From contig NZ_JQML01000001.1 of assembly GCF_000744705.1 (NCBI RefSeq), positions 3,234,017 through 3,298,016 of the forward strand: a stretch of 64,000 bases of DNA, read 5' to 3'. This DNA comes from Streptacidiphilus albus JL83 (GTDB taxonomy: Bacteria > Actinomycetota > Actinomycetes > Streptomycetales > Streptomycetaceae). A model generated the notes under the pieces. The model was not told where the DNA came from. It was given only the letters and a program-made list of their open reading frames with translations, and did not search any database. The position numbers and the translations under genes are program-made. Shown here in pieces: positions 53,783-63,084 of the stretch (its first letter is position 1; every line of letters begins with the position of its first letter).

Positions 53783-54330
53783 GAAGGGTCCTTCCCTGGA
53801 GCGGACGTCGGCCTGTCTGGCTCGGCGACCGGTTGTGCTGTCCGTTCCTGCGTTCGTTGGTGCAGGAACGGGGCGGTGGTCCGCCGGATGGCGGTCATAC
53901 GAAAGTGCGGTATCCCCTTGCGGTGTCCTGAGTGCTGACGCACACCGCTTCCCGGGCCCCGGTCGCGTGTCTGGTTTCCCCTCCCCGGACTGCAGTCTCG
54001 GCACGGGCTGTGCGTCACATGCGGGACTGAGGCACCGACACGGCTTCGGGATGCGATCACACTTGCGCAGGCAGGCTGCGTACGCGCTGTGGCTGGCTCC
54101 CGGAGAATTGCTGTCCCGGAGCGGCTGCCCCACGGAAGCGGAGCGGACCAGGATCGGGACGCGGCGCACCGGGCCCCGTAGGGCACCTGGTGCAGACATG
54201 AGATTAACACTACTGGACCCAACAAACATTCCCCCACACTGTGTCGGTCAATCGTGTCCTGATCCTCACAGTTCGCACAACCCGGCCCCACTCAAGCGGA
54301 AATACGGAGTCCGCTCCTCGGCTCCGTCGC
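53783..54330 (-). other. Long leader of rho and spacer to thrB
   Basis: This 548-base region lies between thrB and rho on the minus strand. On that strand TAATCT at 54206-54201 is a candidate -10, which would give rho a leader of roughly 400 bases, room for autoregulation as described for rho in other bacteria. TTGACC also occurs near 54270. The rho frame is open through part of it, but the predicted extension resembles no Rho. No other gene is supported. Confidence 0.45.
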
Positions 54331-55260
54331 TCAGGGGGCGAGCGGCAGCACCGCGGTGCCCTCCAGGTCCAGCTGCAGCCGGTGCGCGGCCCAGCCCTCG
54401 CCCGCACCGGCGACCAGCTTCTCGGCCGTGGCCGGGTCCGTCAGCGCCAGCACCGTGGGTCCGGCGCCGGAGATCGCGGCGGCCACGCCGCGCGCCCGCA
54501 GCTCGGCGACCAGGGCCGCGCTGTGCGGCATCGCCGGCGAGCGGTAGTCCTGGTGCAACCGGTCCTCGGTGGCCGCGAACAGCAGCTCAGGACGGCGGGT
54601 GACCGCCTCGACGAACAGCGCGGCGCGGCCCACGTTGGCGGCGGCGTCGGCGTGCGGGACGGTGGCGGGCAGCAGCCCCCGCGCCACCTCGGTCAGCACC
54701 GGGTCGGCCGGGACGAAGACGACCGGGGCGATCAGCTCGGACGGGGCCAGGCTGACGGCGTGGGCGTCCTGGTCGCCGTGGTCGCCCTCGGTCCAGGCGA
54801 TGGTGAAGCCGCCGAGCAGGCAGGCGGCGACATTGTCCGGGTGGCCCTCGATCTCCGAGGCCAGGGCGAGCAGCGCGGCGTCGTCCAGCTGCTCGGCACC
54901 GCCGACGGTCACCGCGCGCGCGGCGACGATGCCGGCGCAGATCGCGGCGGAGGAGGAGCCGAGGCCGCGGCCGTGCGGAATCCGGTTGGCACAGACCACT
55001 TCGAGGCCGCGGGGCTGGCCGCCCAGGCGGTCGAAGGCGGCGCGCATGGCGCGGACCACCAGGTGCCGCTCGTCCCTGGCCAGGCTGTCGGCGCCCTCGC
55101 CGGCGATGTCGACATGCAGACCCGACTCGGCCACCCGCACCACGACGTCGTCGTAGAGCCCCAGCGCGAGGCCGAAGGAGTCGAACCCGGGGCCGAGGTT
55201 GGCGCTGGTCGCGGGGGTCCGGACGCGGGTGGCGGCGGCTCGGAAGGCGGGGCCGGGCAT
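54331..55260 (-). CDS. thrB: Homoserine kinase
   Basis: The 309-residue GHMP kinase phosphorylates homoserine. The ATP-binding motif PHGRGLGSSSAAICAG and the start TPATSANLGPGFDSFGLAL are diagnostic. AGGAG precedes the ATG. It lies 281 bases downstream of thrC behind a strong hairpin, so it probably also uses its own promoter (candidate at 55384-55412). Confidence 0.96.
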   Translation of the reverse strand: MPGPAFRAAATRVRTPATSANLGPGFDSFGLALGLYDDVVVRVAESGLHVDIAGEGADSLARDERHLVVRAMRAAFDRLGGQPRGLEVVCANRIPHGRGLGSSSAAICAGIVAARAVTVGGAEQLDDAALLALASEIEGHPDNVAACLLGGFTIAWTEGDHGDQDAHAVSLAPSELIAPVVFVPADPVLTEVARGLLPATVPHADAAANVGRAALFVEAVTRRPELLFAATEDRLHQDYRSPAMPHSAALVAELRARGVAAAISGAGPTVLALTDPATAEKLVAGAGEGWAAHRLQLDLEGTAVLPLAP

Positions 55261-55383
55261 GTCGCTGCTGCTCCTGGGGTCGGTGTCGGTACGTCGGCAA
55301 GGCGGTGGACACAAGGCGTTACGTCGGCAAGGCGCTGGGACGGGTGGGCGCGACAGGTCGGGCGCCGCGTCGGTCGCGCAGTA

Positions 55384-55412
55384 GGTATACAGGTCGGTAC
55401 GCCGCTGTGCCA
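55384..55412 (-). promoter_or_regulatory. Candidate thrB promoter
   Basis: On the minus strand TGGCAC (55412-55407), a 17-base spacer and TATACC (55389-55384) approximate a -35/-10 pair, about 125 bases before the thrB start and after the thrC terminator-like hairpin. Confidence 0.4.
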
Positions 55413-55444
55413 GCTCGGCACCGGCCCTTGGGCCGACCGGGGCC

Positions 55445-55472
55445 CCGGCCCGCCGGTGGTCCGGCGGGCCGG
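55445..55472 (-). terminator. Strong hairpin after thrC
   Basis: A 12-base perfect stem, CCGGCCCGCCGG (55445-55456) with CCGGCGGGCCGG (55461-55472), has a TGGT loop and can be extended with one mismatch. It stands 70 bases past the thrC stop, before thrB. Confidence 0.75.
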
Positions 55473-55487
55473 AGCCCTCGCACTCCT

Positions 55488-55534
55488 GGAGCGCTGTCGT
55501 ACGCGTGGAGCGCTGTCGTACGCGTGGAGCGCTG
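55488..55534. repeat. Tandem 19-base repeats just after thrC
   Basis: GGAGCGCTGTCGTACGCGT is repeated twice exactly (55488-55506, 55507-55525) and a third 9-base partial copy follows. The array ends 8 bases before the thrC stop codon. It probably arose by slippage. Confidence 0.85.
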
Positions 55535-55541
55535 CCCGCGC

Positions 55542-56687
55542 TCAGGCGAGGTTCAGCTGCTCCGCCGCCGCGGTGGCGTCGATCGGGATCACGGTGGGAC
55601 GCGGCGCGCCGGCCACCGCCCAGTCCGGGTCCTTGAGCCCGTTGCCGGTGACCGTGCAGACGATCCGCTGGCCGGGGTCGACCAGCCCCTGCTCCGTGGC
55701 CTGCAGCAGGCCGGCCACGCTCGCGGCCGAGGCCGGCTCCACGAAGACGCCCTCCGAGGCCGCCAGCAGCCGGTAGGCGGACAGGATCTGACGGTCCGTG
55801 ACCTTGTCGATCAGGCCGCCCGACTCGTCCCGCGCGGCGAGCGCGAAGTCCCAGGAGGCCGGGTTGCCGATGCGGATCGCGGTGGCGATGGTCTGCGGCT
55901 GCAGCACCGGCGCACCGTCGACGATCGGCGCGGAGCCGGAGGCCTGGTAGCCCCACATGCGCGGGGTGCGCGAGCTCACGCCAGGAAGGATGCGGGGCGA
56001 AGCCCCTCCGTCAAGGGTGGCGGCGGGCGACGGGCGGGCATACTCGCGGTAGCCCCTCCAGTAGGCGGTGATGTTGCCGGCGTTGCCGACCGGGAGGACG
56101 TGGATGTCCGGGGCGTCGCCCAGCATGTCCACGATCTCGAAGGCGGCCGTCTTCTGGCCCTCGATCCGGACCGGGTTCACCGAGTTCACCAGGGCGACCG
56201 GGTACTTGTCGGAGAGGTCGCGGGCCAGCGTCAGGCAGTCGTCGAAGTTGCCGTCGACCTGGAGGATCTTCGCGCCGTGGATCAGCGCCTGGCCCATCTT
56301 CCCGAGCGCGATCTTGCCCTGCGGCACCAGCACCGCGCACACCATCCCGGCCCGCACCGCGTAGGCGGCGGCGGAGGCCGAGGTGTTGCCGGTGGAGGCG
56401 CAGATGACGGCCTGGGCGCCGTCCTCCTTGGCCTTGGACATGGCCATCGTCATCCCGCGGTCCTTGAAGGAGCCGGTCGGGTTGGCGCCCTCGACCTTCA
56501 GGTAGACCTCGCAGCCCGTGCGCTCGGAGAGCAGCTGGGCGGGGACGAGCGGCGTACCGCCCTCCAGCAGGGTGACGACCGGGGTCGCCGCGGTGACCGG
56601 GAGGCGGTCCCGGTACTCCTCGATCAGGCCCCGCCACTGGTGTGTACGGGGGCCACGGTCCTGGATGGTGGTGCTCATTGGGTTCAT
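55542..56687 (-). CDS. thrC: Threonine synthase with in-frame repeat insertion
   Basis: The 381-residue PLP enzyme converts O-phosphohomoserine to threonine. The PLP lysine is Lys75 (GSFKDRG), and [10 protein letters not shown] binds the phosphate. Between REYA and SRTPRMWG, where homologues have about six residues, there are about 20 extra (about 217-236, [20 protein letters not shown]), encoded by a 49-base element that also occurs in the atp operon. The reading frame is intact and all catalytic motifs remain, so the enzyme is probably active with an enlarged loop. The ATG overlaps the hom stop (ATGA). Confidence 0.94.
   Translation of the reverse strand: MNPMSTTIQDRGPRTHQWRGLIEEYRDRLPVTAATPVVTLLEGGTPLVPAQLLSERTGCEVYLKVEGANPTGSFKDRGMTMAMSKAKEDGAQAVICASTGNTSASAAAYAVRAGMVCAVLVPQGKIALGKMGQALIHGAKILQVDGNFDDCLTLARDLSDKYPVALVNSVNPVRIEGQKTAAFEIVDMLGDAPDIHVLPVGNAGNITAYWRGYREYARPSPAATLDGGASPRILPGVSSRTPRMWGYQASGSAPIVDGAPVLQPQTIATAIRIGNPASWDFALAARDESGGLIDKVTDRQILSAYRLLAASEGVFVEPASAASVAGLLQATEQGLVDPGQRIVCTVTGNGLKDPDWAVAGAPRPTVIPIDATAAAEQLNLA
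55991..56039 (+). repeat. Copy B of the 49-base dispersed repeat, inside thrC
   Basis: This segment matches 39436-39484 at 44 of 49 positions, all differences being transitions. In thrC it is read in frame on the minus strand as part of a Pro/Ala/Gly-rich insert that has no counterpart in typical threonine synthases. Confidence 0.8.
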
Positions 56688-57967
56688 TCCCCTTCGACAC
56701 GCATGATGCTGGCAACGCCGCGGACATTGTCCAGGCTGCGCAGTGCGGTGACCGTCGCGGACAGCGCGGCGTCGGCGGCGCGGTGAGTCACGACGACAAG
56801 TGAGGCGTCGCCCTCCCGACCTGTCTGCCGGACCGTGTCGATGGACACGCCGTGCTCGGCGAAGACGGTGGCGACCTGCGCCAGGACGCCCGCCTTGTCG
56901 GCGACGTCGAGGCTGACGTGGTAGCGGGTCACTACATCGTCCATGGGGTTAACGGTGAGCTGAGCGTACGCCGACTCGCCCGGTCCCGTGGAACCGGCCA
57001 GCTTGTTCCGGCAGACCGCGACCAGGTCGCCGAGGACCGCGCTGGCCGTCGGGGCGCCGCCGGCGCCGGGTCCGTAGAACATCAGCTGCCCGGCGGCGTC
57101 GGCCTCGACGAAGACCGCGTTGTAGGCGCCGCGGACATTGGCCAGCGGATGGGTGAGCGGGATCATCGCCGGGTGGACCCGGGCGGTGACCGAGGCGCCG
57201 TCGGCCGAGCGCTCGCAGATCGCCAGCAGCTTCACCACGCAGCCCATCGCCTTGGCGCTGGCGATGTCCGCGGCGGTGACCTCGGTGATGCCCTCGCGGA
57301 AGACGTCGGCGGCGGTGACCCGGGTGTGGAAGGCGATCCCGGCCAGGATGGCGGCCTTGGCGGCGGCGTCGAAGCCCTCGACGTCGGCGGTCGGGTCGGC
57401 CTCGGCGTAGCCGAGGGCGGTGGCCTCCTCCAGCGCCTCCGAGTAGCCGGCGCCGGTGGAGTCCATCTTGTCGAGGATGAAGTTGGTGGTGCCGTTGACG
57501 ATGCCGAGCACCCGGTTGACCTTGTCGCCGGCCAGCGACTCGCGGAGCGGGCGGATCAGCGGGATCGCCCCGGCGACCGCGGCCTCGTAGTACAGGTCCA
57601 CGCCGGCCCGGCCGGCCGCGGCGTGGAGGGCCGCGCCCTCGGCCGCCAGCAGCGCCTTGTTGGCGCTGACGACGGAGGCGCCGCTGTCGAAGGCGCCGAG
57701 GATCAGCGAACGGGCGGGCTCGATGCCGCCGATGACCTCGATCACCACGTCGATGTCGTCCCGTTTCACCAGCCCGGTGGCGTCCGTGGTGAGCAGGTGC
57801 TCGGGGACGCCGGGGCGGGGCCGGTTGGCGCGGCGCACCGCCACCCCGGCCAGCTCGACCCTGGCGCCGATCCTGGCTTCGAGGTCGGCCGCCTGCGTCG
57901 TCATGATGCGAGCCACTTCGGTCCCCACGACTCCACAACCGAGGAGCGCTACCTTAAGTGTGCGCAT
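56684..57967 (-). CDS. hom: Homoserine dehydrogenase
   Basis: The 427-residue enzyme reduces aspartate semialdehyde to homoserine. It has the nucleotide-binding [13 protein letters not shown], the substrate region [11 protein letters not shown] and [13 protein letters not shown], and a C-terminal ACT domain (about 350-427) for feedback by threonine. The ATG at 57967 is preceded by GGAG. thrC overlaps its end by four bases; lysA lies upstream. Confidence 0.96.
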   Translation of the reverse strand: MRTLKVALLGCGVVGTEVARIMTTQAADLEARIGARVELAGVAVRRANRPRPGVPEHLLTTDATGLVKRDDIDVVIEVIGGIEPARSLILGAFDSGASVVSANKALLAAEGAALHAAAGRAGVDLYYEAAVAGAIPLIRPLRESLAGDKVNRVLGIVNGTTNFILDKMDSTGAGYSEALEEATALGYAEADPTADVEGFDAAAKAAILAGIAFHTRVTAADVFREGITEVTAADIASAKAMGCVVKLLAICERSADGASVTARVHPAMIPLTHPLANVRGAYNAVFVEADAAGQLMFYGPGAGGAPTASAVLGDLVAVCRNKLAGSTGPGESAYAQLTVNPMDDVVTRYHVSLDVADKAGVLAQVATVFAEHGVSIDTVRQTGREGDASLVVVTHRAADAALSATVTALRSLDNVRGVASIMRVEGE

Positions 57968-58106
57968 CGTCCGACTCCGCTCTACTGGTTCTTCAGGGCT
58001 GAATTCTGTTGGCCCGGTGCTGTGCATCGGGCCCGGGGATCCCACCAGTCTCCGGGACGGAACGGTGAATTCTTCGGCCGTTCCAGACTCTGAGACGGAT
58101 ATTTCG

Positions 58107-59501
58107 CTAGCCGATATCGAGCCGCAGCAGATCCTCCTCCGTCTCGCGGCGGACGATCACCCGCGCCGCACCGGCCGAGACGGCGACCACCGGAGGCTTC
58201 AGTGCGTGGTTGTAGTTGCTGGCCATGGACCGGCAGTAGGCGCCGGTCGCCGGGACCGCCACCAGGTCGCCGGGGGCCAGGTCGGCCGGCAGGAACGCGT
58301 CCTTGACCACGATGTCGCCGGACTCGCAGTGCTTGCCGACGACCCGGGACAGCATCGGCTCGGCGGTCGAGGCCCGGGAGACCAGCGCGACGCTGTACTC
58401 GGCGTCGTAGAGGGCGGTACGGATGTTGTCCGACATCCCGCCGTCGACGCTGACGTAGGTGCGCAGCCCCTCCAGCTCCTTGACGGTGCCGACCCGGTAC
58501 AGGGTGAAGGCGGTCGGGCCGACGATGGCGCGGCCCGGCTCGACCGAGATCCGCGGCGGGGTGAGCCCGGCCGCCGCGCACTCCCGGCGGACGATCTCGG
58601 TCAGCGACTTGGCGATCTCGGCGGGCTCGCGCGGGTCGTCCTCGCTGGTGTAGGCGATGCCGAGGCCGCCGCCGAGGTCGATCTCGGGAAGCTCCACGCC
58701 GTGCTCGCCCTTGATCTCGGCGAGCAGGCCGACCACCCGGCGGGCGGCGACCTCGAACCCGGCCATGTCGAAGATCTGCGAGCCGATGTGCGAGTGGATG
58801 CCGACCAGTTCCAGACCGTCCAGGGTCAGCGCCCTGCGGACGCCCTCGGCGGCCAGGCCGCCGGAGAGCGAGAGGCCGAACTTCTGGTCCTCGTGCGCGG
58901 TGGCGATGAACTCGTGGGTGTGCGCCTCGACCCCGACGGTGACCCGGATCAGCACCTTCTGCCGGACCCCGTGGCGCTCGGCGATCCAGGACAGCCGGAC
59001 CAGTTCGTCGAAGGAGTCCACCACCACGTGGCCGACCCCGGCCGCGACGGCCTGCTCCAGCTCGGCCTCGGACTTGTTGTTGCCGTGGAAGGCGATCCGC
59101 TCGGCCGGCATCCCGGCCGTCAGTGCGACGGTGAGCTCCCCGCCGCTGCAGACGTCGACGTTCAGGCCCTCCTCCCGCAGCCAGCGGACGATCGCCCGGG
59201 AGAGGAACGCCTTGCCGGCGTAGTAGACGTCCGCGTCCGTGCCGAAGGCCTCGCGCCAGGCGCGGCAGCGGGAGCGGAAGTCCTGCTCGTCCAGGATGTA
59301 GGCGGGGGTGCCGAACTCCTCGGCGAGCGCCTGGACGTCGAGGCCGCCGACCGAGACCACGCCGCTGCCGGCGTCACGGACGACCGTCTGCGACCAGACC
59401 TTGGGGTCCAGCCGGTTCAGGTCGGCGGGCGGAGCGGTGAAGTGACCCTCCGGCATGACGTCCCCGTGGCGCGGGCCTGCGGGGTGGGCGGAGCGGCTCA
59501 T
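58107..59501 (-). CDS. lysA: Diaminopimelate decarboxylase
   Basis: The 464-residue fold-type III PLP enzyme makes lysine from meso-diaminopimelate. Lys97 in YYAGKAF binds PLP; HSHIGSQ, the GGGLGI phosphate loop and CRSMASNYN follow in order. The ATG at 59501 matches Streptomyces starts, although AAGGA lies unusually close to it; MPEGHF at residue 16 is an alternative start. It precedes hom, so lysine and threonine branches of the aspartate family are neighbours. Confidence 0.95.
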   Translation of the reverse strand: MSRSAHPAGPRHGDVMPEGHFTAPPADLNRLDPKVWSQTVVRDAGSGVVSVGGLDVQALAEEFGTPAYILDEQDFRSRCRAWREAFGTDADVYYAGKAFLSRAIVRWLREEGLNVDVCSGGELTVALTAGMPAERIAFHGNNKSEAELEQAVAAGVGHVVVDSFDELVRLSWIAERHGVRQKVLIRVTVGVEAHTHEFIATAHEDQKFGLSLSGGLAAEGVRRALTLDGLELVGIHSHIGSQIFDMAGFEVAARRVVGLLAEIKGEHGVELPEIDLGGGLGIAYTSEDDPREPAEIAKSLTEIVRRECAAAGLTPPRISVEPGRAIVGPTAFTLYRVGTVKELEGLRTYVSVDGGMSDNIRTALYDAEYSVALVSRASTAEPMLSRVVGKHCESGDIVVKDAFLPADLAPGDLVAVPATGAYCRSMASNYNHALKPPVVAVSAGAARVIVRRETEEDLLRLDIG

Positions 59502-59520
59502 GTTCCTTGGTCTCCATTGC

Positions 59521-59600
59521 CGGCCGAGCAGTCGGCCGAATCAGTCGGGCCGGCCGGCAGCCGGCCGAGTCGATCGGACGGCCGAGCCAGTCGGCCGGGC
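59521..59600. repeat. GGCCGAG/CAGTCGGCCG-rich segment before lysA
   Basis: GGCCGAG occurs at 59522, 59563 and 59580 and CAGTCGGCCG at 59529 and 59588, interleaved with inverted copies (CGGCCG). The stretch lies between the argS terminator and lysA and can fold in several ways. Confidence 0.55.
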
Positions 59601-59607
59601 AGGTCGA

Positions 59608-59646
59608 CCGAGGGGCGGGCGGTCGGGAGGACCGCCCGCCCCTCGG
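59608..59646 (-). terminator. Terminator after argS
   Basis: A 16-base perfect stem, 59608-59623 with 59631-59646 and a 7-base loop, begins 4 bases past the argS stop on the minus strand. Confidence 0.88.
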
Positions 59647-59650
59647 CGGA

Positions 59651-61312
59651 TCACATGCGTTCGGGGGCGGAAACGCCCAGCAGGGCCAGGCCGTTGGCGA
59701 TGACCGTCTTGGTCGCCTCGACCAGCCAGAGGCGGGCCCGGTTCAGATCGGTGACCTCGTCGTCGCCGAGGGGCAGTACCCGGCACTTGTCGTTGAACCG
59801 GTGGTACGAACCGGCCAGTTCCTCGAGGTAGCGGGCGACGTGGTGCGGCTGGCGCAGCTCACCGGACTTGGCGACAATGCGCGGGAACTCCCCAAGGGCG
59901 CCGAGAAGCTCGTTCTCGGCCTCCTCGCTGAGCAGTTCCGGCTTGAAGTCCTCGGCGGACCCCTTGTCGAAGCCGAGTCCGGCTGCATTGCGCTGGATGG
60001 AGCACATCCGGGAGTGCGCGTACTGCACATAGTGGACGTGGTTCTCGTTCGAGGTGCTGGTGAGCACGTCGATGTCGAGGGTGATGGTGGAGTCGGTGGA
60101 GGAGCGCGACAGGGTGTAGCGGGCGGCGTCCACGCCGATCCACTCGACCACGTCGTCGATGGTGATGATGTTGCCGGCCCGCTTGGACATGCGGACCTCC
60201 TCGCCGTCCCGCAGCATCTTCACGAACTGGCCGATCAGCACCTCGATGTTGTGCGAGGGGTCGTCGCCCGCGCACGCCGCGATGGCCTTGAGCCGGTTCA
60301 CGTAGCCGTGGTGGTCCGCGCCCAGCATGTAGACGTTGATCTCGTTGCCGCGGTCGCGCTTGTTCAGGTAGTAGGCGGCGTCGGAGGCGAAGTAGGTGTT
60401 CTCCCCGTCGGCCTTGATCAGGACCCGGTCCTTGTCGTCGCCGAAGTCCGTGGTCCGCAGCCAGGTCGCGCCGTCCAGCTCGAAGACGTGGCCCTGCGCC
60501 CGCAGCCGCTCGACGGCCTTCTCGACCGCACCAGACTCGTGCAGCGACGCCTCGGAGAACCAGGTGTCGAAGTGGACGCCGAACTCCTCCATCGACTTCT
60601 GGATCTCGCCGACCATCAGCCGCAGGCCCTCGCTCCGGAACAGCTCCCGCTGCTCCGCCTCGGGCAGGTCGAGGATGCCCTCGTTCTCGGCCAGGATCCG
60701 GTCGGCGATGTCGTTGATGTACTCGCCGACGTAGCCGTCCTCGGGGACCGGCTGCTTGTTGGCGGAGGCGTACAGCGAGCCGCCGAACTTGGAGATCTGC
60801 ACACCGGCGTCGTTGATGTAGTACTCGGTGGAGACGTCGGCGCCGGAGGCGCGGAGGATCCGGCCCAGCGAGTCGCCGACGGCGGCCCAGCGGACGCCGC
60901 CGATGTGGATCGGGCCGGTCGGGTTGGCGGAGACGAACTCCAGGTTGATCCGCTGCCCGGCGAAGGCGTCGTTGTGCCCGTACACCGGGCCGGCCGCGAC
61001 GATGCTCCGGGCCAGCTCGCCCTGGGTGGCGGCGTCGAAGGTGACGTTGAGGAAGCCCGGCCCGGCGACGTCGACCTTGGCGACCCCGGGCAGCTCTCGC
61101 AGACGGGCGGCAACCAGCTCGGCCACCTGTCGCGGCGGCCGACCGGCCGCCTTCGCCAGCTGGAGGGCCACATTGGTGGCGTAGTCGCCGTGGTCCCTGT
61201 TCTTGGGCCGCTCGACCGTGACCGTCTCCGGCACGGCGACACTGAGGTCGCCCGCCTCGACGACGGCACTGATCGCGGACTGGACTGCCTGGGAAAGCTC
61301 TGCGGGTGTCAC
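59651..61312 (-). CDS. argS: Arginyl-tRNA synthetase
   Basis: The 553-residue class I synthetase has the N-terminal Add-1 domain, the HIGH motif in ANPTGPIHIGG, and VRMSKRAGN as KMSKS equivalent; the C-terminal anticodon-binding DALR domain ends SYHRFNDKCRVLPL. The GTG at 61312 (VTPAELSQAV) is chosen from the conserved start. No Shine-Dalgarno precedes it; TACGCT lies 7 bases upstream, suggesting a leaderless mRNA. A tRNA-Arg gene lies 0.7 kb away. Confidence 0.96.
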   Translation of the reverse strand: MTPAELSQAVQSAISAVVEAGDLSVAVPETVTVERPKNRDHGDYATNVALQLAKAAGRPPRQVAELVAARLRELPGVAKVDVAGPGFLNVTFDAATQGELARSIVAAGPVYGHNDAFAGQRINLEFVSANPTGPIHIGGVRWAAVGDSLGRILRASGADVSTEYYINDAGVQISKFGGSLYASANKQPVPEDGYVGEYINDIADRILAENEGILDLPEAEQRELFRSEGLRLMVGEIQKSMEEFGVHFDTWFSEASLHESGAVEKAVERLRAQGHVFELDGATWLRTTDFGDDKDRVLIKADGENTYFASDAAYYLNKRDRGNEINVYMLGADHHGYVNRLKAIAACAGDDPSHNIEVLIGQFVKMLRDGEEVRMSKRAGNIITIDDVVEWIGVDAARYTLSRSSTDSTITLDIDVLTSTSNENHVHYVQYAHSRMCSIQRNAAGLGFDKGSAEDFKPELLSEEAENELLGALGEFPRIVAKSGELRQPHHVARYLEELAGSYHRFNDKCRVLPLGDDEVTDLNRARLWLVEATKTVIANGLALLGVSAPERM

Positions 61313-61319
61313 AGGGGCA

Positions 61320-61325
61320 AGCGTA
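61320..61325 (-). promoter_or_regulatory. Candidate -10 element giving a leaderless argS transcript
   Basis: Minus-strand TACGCT is followed by 7 bases and the GTG start at 61312, with no ribosome-binding sequence between. It is the same hexamer as before pduO. Confidence 0.48.
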
Positions 61326-61445
61326 GGCGAGAGAGGGGGGCAGTCCGCCAACAGGTTTAGGTGCTGAGACGGGAGTGTCCGGCCGCTGGCGCAACGTCGT
61401 ACCCGACCTGTTCGCCGAGAGCGGAACGCCGCCGCGCCGCAGGGC

Positions 61446-61838
61446 CTACCCCACACCCTTCCGCGACAGCGCCGCCAGCCGCCGCACCAGCGCGACCAGC
61501 GCCACCGGCTCGAAGGGCTTGGCCAGGTAGCCGTCCACCCCGACCGACTCGCCCTGCTGGAGCTCCTCCGGCCCGCAGGCGCTGATGATCGCGATCCGCA
61601 GATGGCCGGTGGCTGCGCCGGCCCGCAGCAGTGCCGCCGTCCGCAGCCCGTCCAGCCGCGGCATCCGGACATCCAGGGTGACCACGTCCGGCCGGACCCG
61701 CTCGACGATCTCCAGGCACTCGGCACCGTCGGCGGCGGTCACGACCTCGAAACCCTCAAGTTCCAGGTTGACCTTGATCAGCTGGCGAATCACCTGACTG
61801 TCGTCGACAACCAGGACCCGCCCCGAGGCGCCCGACAC
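61446..61838 (-). CDS. Single-domain response regulator
   Basis: The 130-residue product is a receiver domain only: acidic pair Asp12-Asp13 (LVVDDSQ), phospho-acceptor Asp56 (VVTLDVRMP), the Ser of IISACG and the lysine of YLAKPFEP. No output domain follows, so it acts through protein contact. No histidine kinase is nearby. The GTG at 61838 is chosen because the fold begins directly and TACCCT lies 7 bases before it; longer in-frame starts reach back towards the tRNA gene and are unlikely. Confidence 0.9.
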   Translation of the reverse strand: MSGASGRVLVVDDSQVIRQLIKVNLELEGFEVVTAADGAECLEIVERVRPDVVTLDVRMPRLDGLRTAALLRAGAATGHLRIAIISACGPEELQQGESVGVDGYLAKPFEPVALVALVRRLAALSRKGVG

Positions 61839-61845
61839 ATCACTC

Positions 61846-61851
61846 AGGGTA
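61846..61851 (-). promoter_or_regulatory. Candidate -10 element giving a leaderless response-regulator transcript
   Basis: Minus-strand TACCCT is followed by 7 bases and the GTG at 61838. No Shine-Dalgarno lies between. Confidence 0.45.
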
Positions 61852-61976
61852 GGCGCGCTGCTGACGCCTCGTCCGCCCTTTCCGCACTTCCACTCGACCG
61901 GACGACCGCGCCGCGCGGAAAACGTGTGCGCAAGCACCCGTGACGGACTGGTAGTGTTCTGCGTGTCGCAAGGCAG

Positions 61977-62048
61977 GCCCCCGTAGCTCAGGGGATAGAG
62001 CACCGCCCTCCGGAGGCGGGTGCGTAGGTTCGAATCCTACCGGGGGCA
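61977..62048 (+). tRNA. tRNA-Arg, anticodon CCG
   Basis: The acceptor arms GCCCCCG (61977-61983) and CGGGGGC (62041-62047) pair fully, with A as discriminator at 62048. The D arm carries GCTC/GAGC, the anticodon arm CCGCC/GGCGG encloses the loop CTCCGGA with anticodon CCG, and the T arm is GTAGG/CCTAC with loop TTCGAAT. CCA is not encoded. It reads CGG arginine codons, frequent in this genome. Confidence 0.95.
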
Positions 62049-62067
62049 CTTCGCGAGAAGTGCAGTT

Positions 62068-62116
62068 GAGGCCCGGATCGGCGAGGTTGACTCGCCGGTC
62101 CGGGCCTCGGTCTTTT
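62068..62116 (+). terminator. Terminator of the tRNA-Arg gene
   Basis: An 18-base stem with a single mismatch (62068-62085 with 62091-62108, loop GTTGA) is followed by GGTCTTTT, one of the few hairpins in the window with a T-run. Confidence 0.9.
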
Positions 62117-62229
62117 CCGGGTCGACTTTCCCGAGTGGCGGGGGCGGCACCGGACGGGGAGGGTGACCGAGGGGGACCGACTCCGACCCGGGCCACCGCC
62201 CGAGGTCCAGCACCGCCCGGAGGCAACCA

Positions 62230-63021
62230 GTGCCTGTCGTCACCACTCCGTACGCACCCGGCACCCCGTGCTGGGTCGACCTCATGGTCCCGGACCAGCA
62301 GGCCGCCCTGGACTTCTACCGGGACCTCTTCGGCTGGCAGGGCGAGGTCGGCCCGGAGGAGTTCGGCGGATACGCCGTGTGCACGCTGCTGGGCAAGCCG
62401 GTCGCGGGGATCATGAAGGCCATGTCGATGGACGGCAGTCCGCTGCCGCCGCCCACCTGGACCACCTACCTCTCGGTCCGCGACGCGACGGCGACCCAGG
62501 AGGCCGTGACCGCCAACGGCGGCCAGGTGCTGGCGCCCGCGATGGCCGTCGGCGAGCTGGGCCGGATGCTGGTCGCGCTGGACCCGCAGGGTGCGGCCTT
62601 CGGAGCCTGGGAGCCGCTGCAGTTCCCGGGCGCCCAGATCGTGAACGAGCCCGGCGCCCTGGTGTGGAGCCAGCTCAACACCTCGGACCCGGCCGGGGCG
62701 GCGGCCTTCTACGAGGCGGTGGCCGGTCTCCGGGCCGCGCCGATGCCGGAGATGCCGGAGTTCACCGGGTTCCAGGTGGACGGACGCACCATCGGCGGTC
62801 TGCAGGGCCTGGAGAACTTCGAGGCCGGGACTCCCCCGCACTGGTTGACCAACTTCGCCGTGGACGACGTCGACTCGACCGTCGACGCGCTGGTCCGGGC
62901 GCGGGGGACGGTGCTGGTGCCGGCCTTCGACATGGACAAGGTCGGTCGGATGGCGGTCGTCCAGGACCCGCAGGGCGCCGCCTTCGCCGTCGTCGCCACC
63001 AGCGCGCCCGCGCTGCCCTGA
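62230..63021 (+). CDS. VOC (glyoxalase/bleomycin-resistance fold) protein with two domains
   Basis: The 263-residue protein contains two VOC modules (about 5-125 and 135-260) in tandem, each with the pattern of a hydrophobic strand, FY and DPQGAAF (two copies, one near each end). The first begins GTPCWVDLMVPDQQAALDFY. Such proteins include hydroxylases, resistance and lyase activities; the metal residues are not clear here, so function is open. GGAGG precedes the GTG start. Confidence 0.85.
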   Translation: MPVVTTPYAPGTPCWVDLMVPDQQAALDFYRDLFGWQGEVGPEEFGGYAVCTLLGKPVAGIMKAMSMDGSPLPPPTWTTYLSVRDATATQEAVTANGGQVLAPAMAVGELGRMLVALDPQGAAFGAWEPLQFPGAQIVNEPGALVWSQLNTSDPAGAAAFYEAVAGLRAAPMPEMPEFTGFQVDGRTIGGLQGLENFEAGTPPHWLTNFAVDDVDSTVDALVRARGTVLVPAFDMDKVGRMAVVQDPQGAAFAVVATSAPALP

Positions 63022-63039
63022 CGCACGGGAGAACGGCTT

Positions 63040-63069
63040 CGGCCCGGCCGGTGGGTACCGGCCGGGCCG
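63040..63069. terminator. Bidirectional terminator between convergent genes
   Basis: CGGCCCGGCCGGT (63040-63052) pairs perfectly with ACCGGCCGGGCCG (63057-63069) around a 4-base loop, between the VOC gene and the convergent oxidase gene. Confidence 0.8.
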
Positions 63070-63084
63070 ACGTGTGCCCCGGCG

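Noticed and set aside
50984..53938. A 984-codon plus-strand frame opposite the LCP gene and rho
   Set aside because: It is an antisense shadow of two well-recognised genes in high-GC DNA and has no homologous pattern.
53783..54229. Extended Rho starting about 149 codons upstream
   Set aside because: The extra residues match no Rho N-terminus, include out-of-character Cys/Ser/Pro sequence, and the GTG at 53782 has a good AAGGA and the conserved start.
61839..62003. Longer N-terminus of the response regulator reaching into the tRNA gene
   Set aside because: The extension would be read antisense across the tRNA-Arg; the receiver fold begins directly at the chosen GTG.
61977..62116. tRNA-Arg as integration site of a mobile element
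   Set aside because: No integrase, excisionase or repeated tRNA 3' end is found on either side; a normal terminator and a VOC gene follow.
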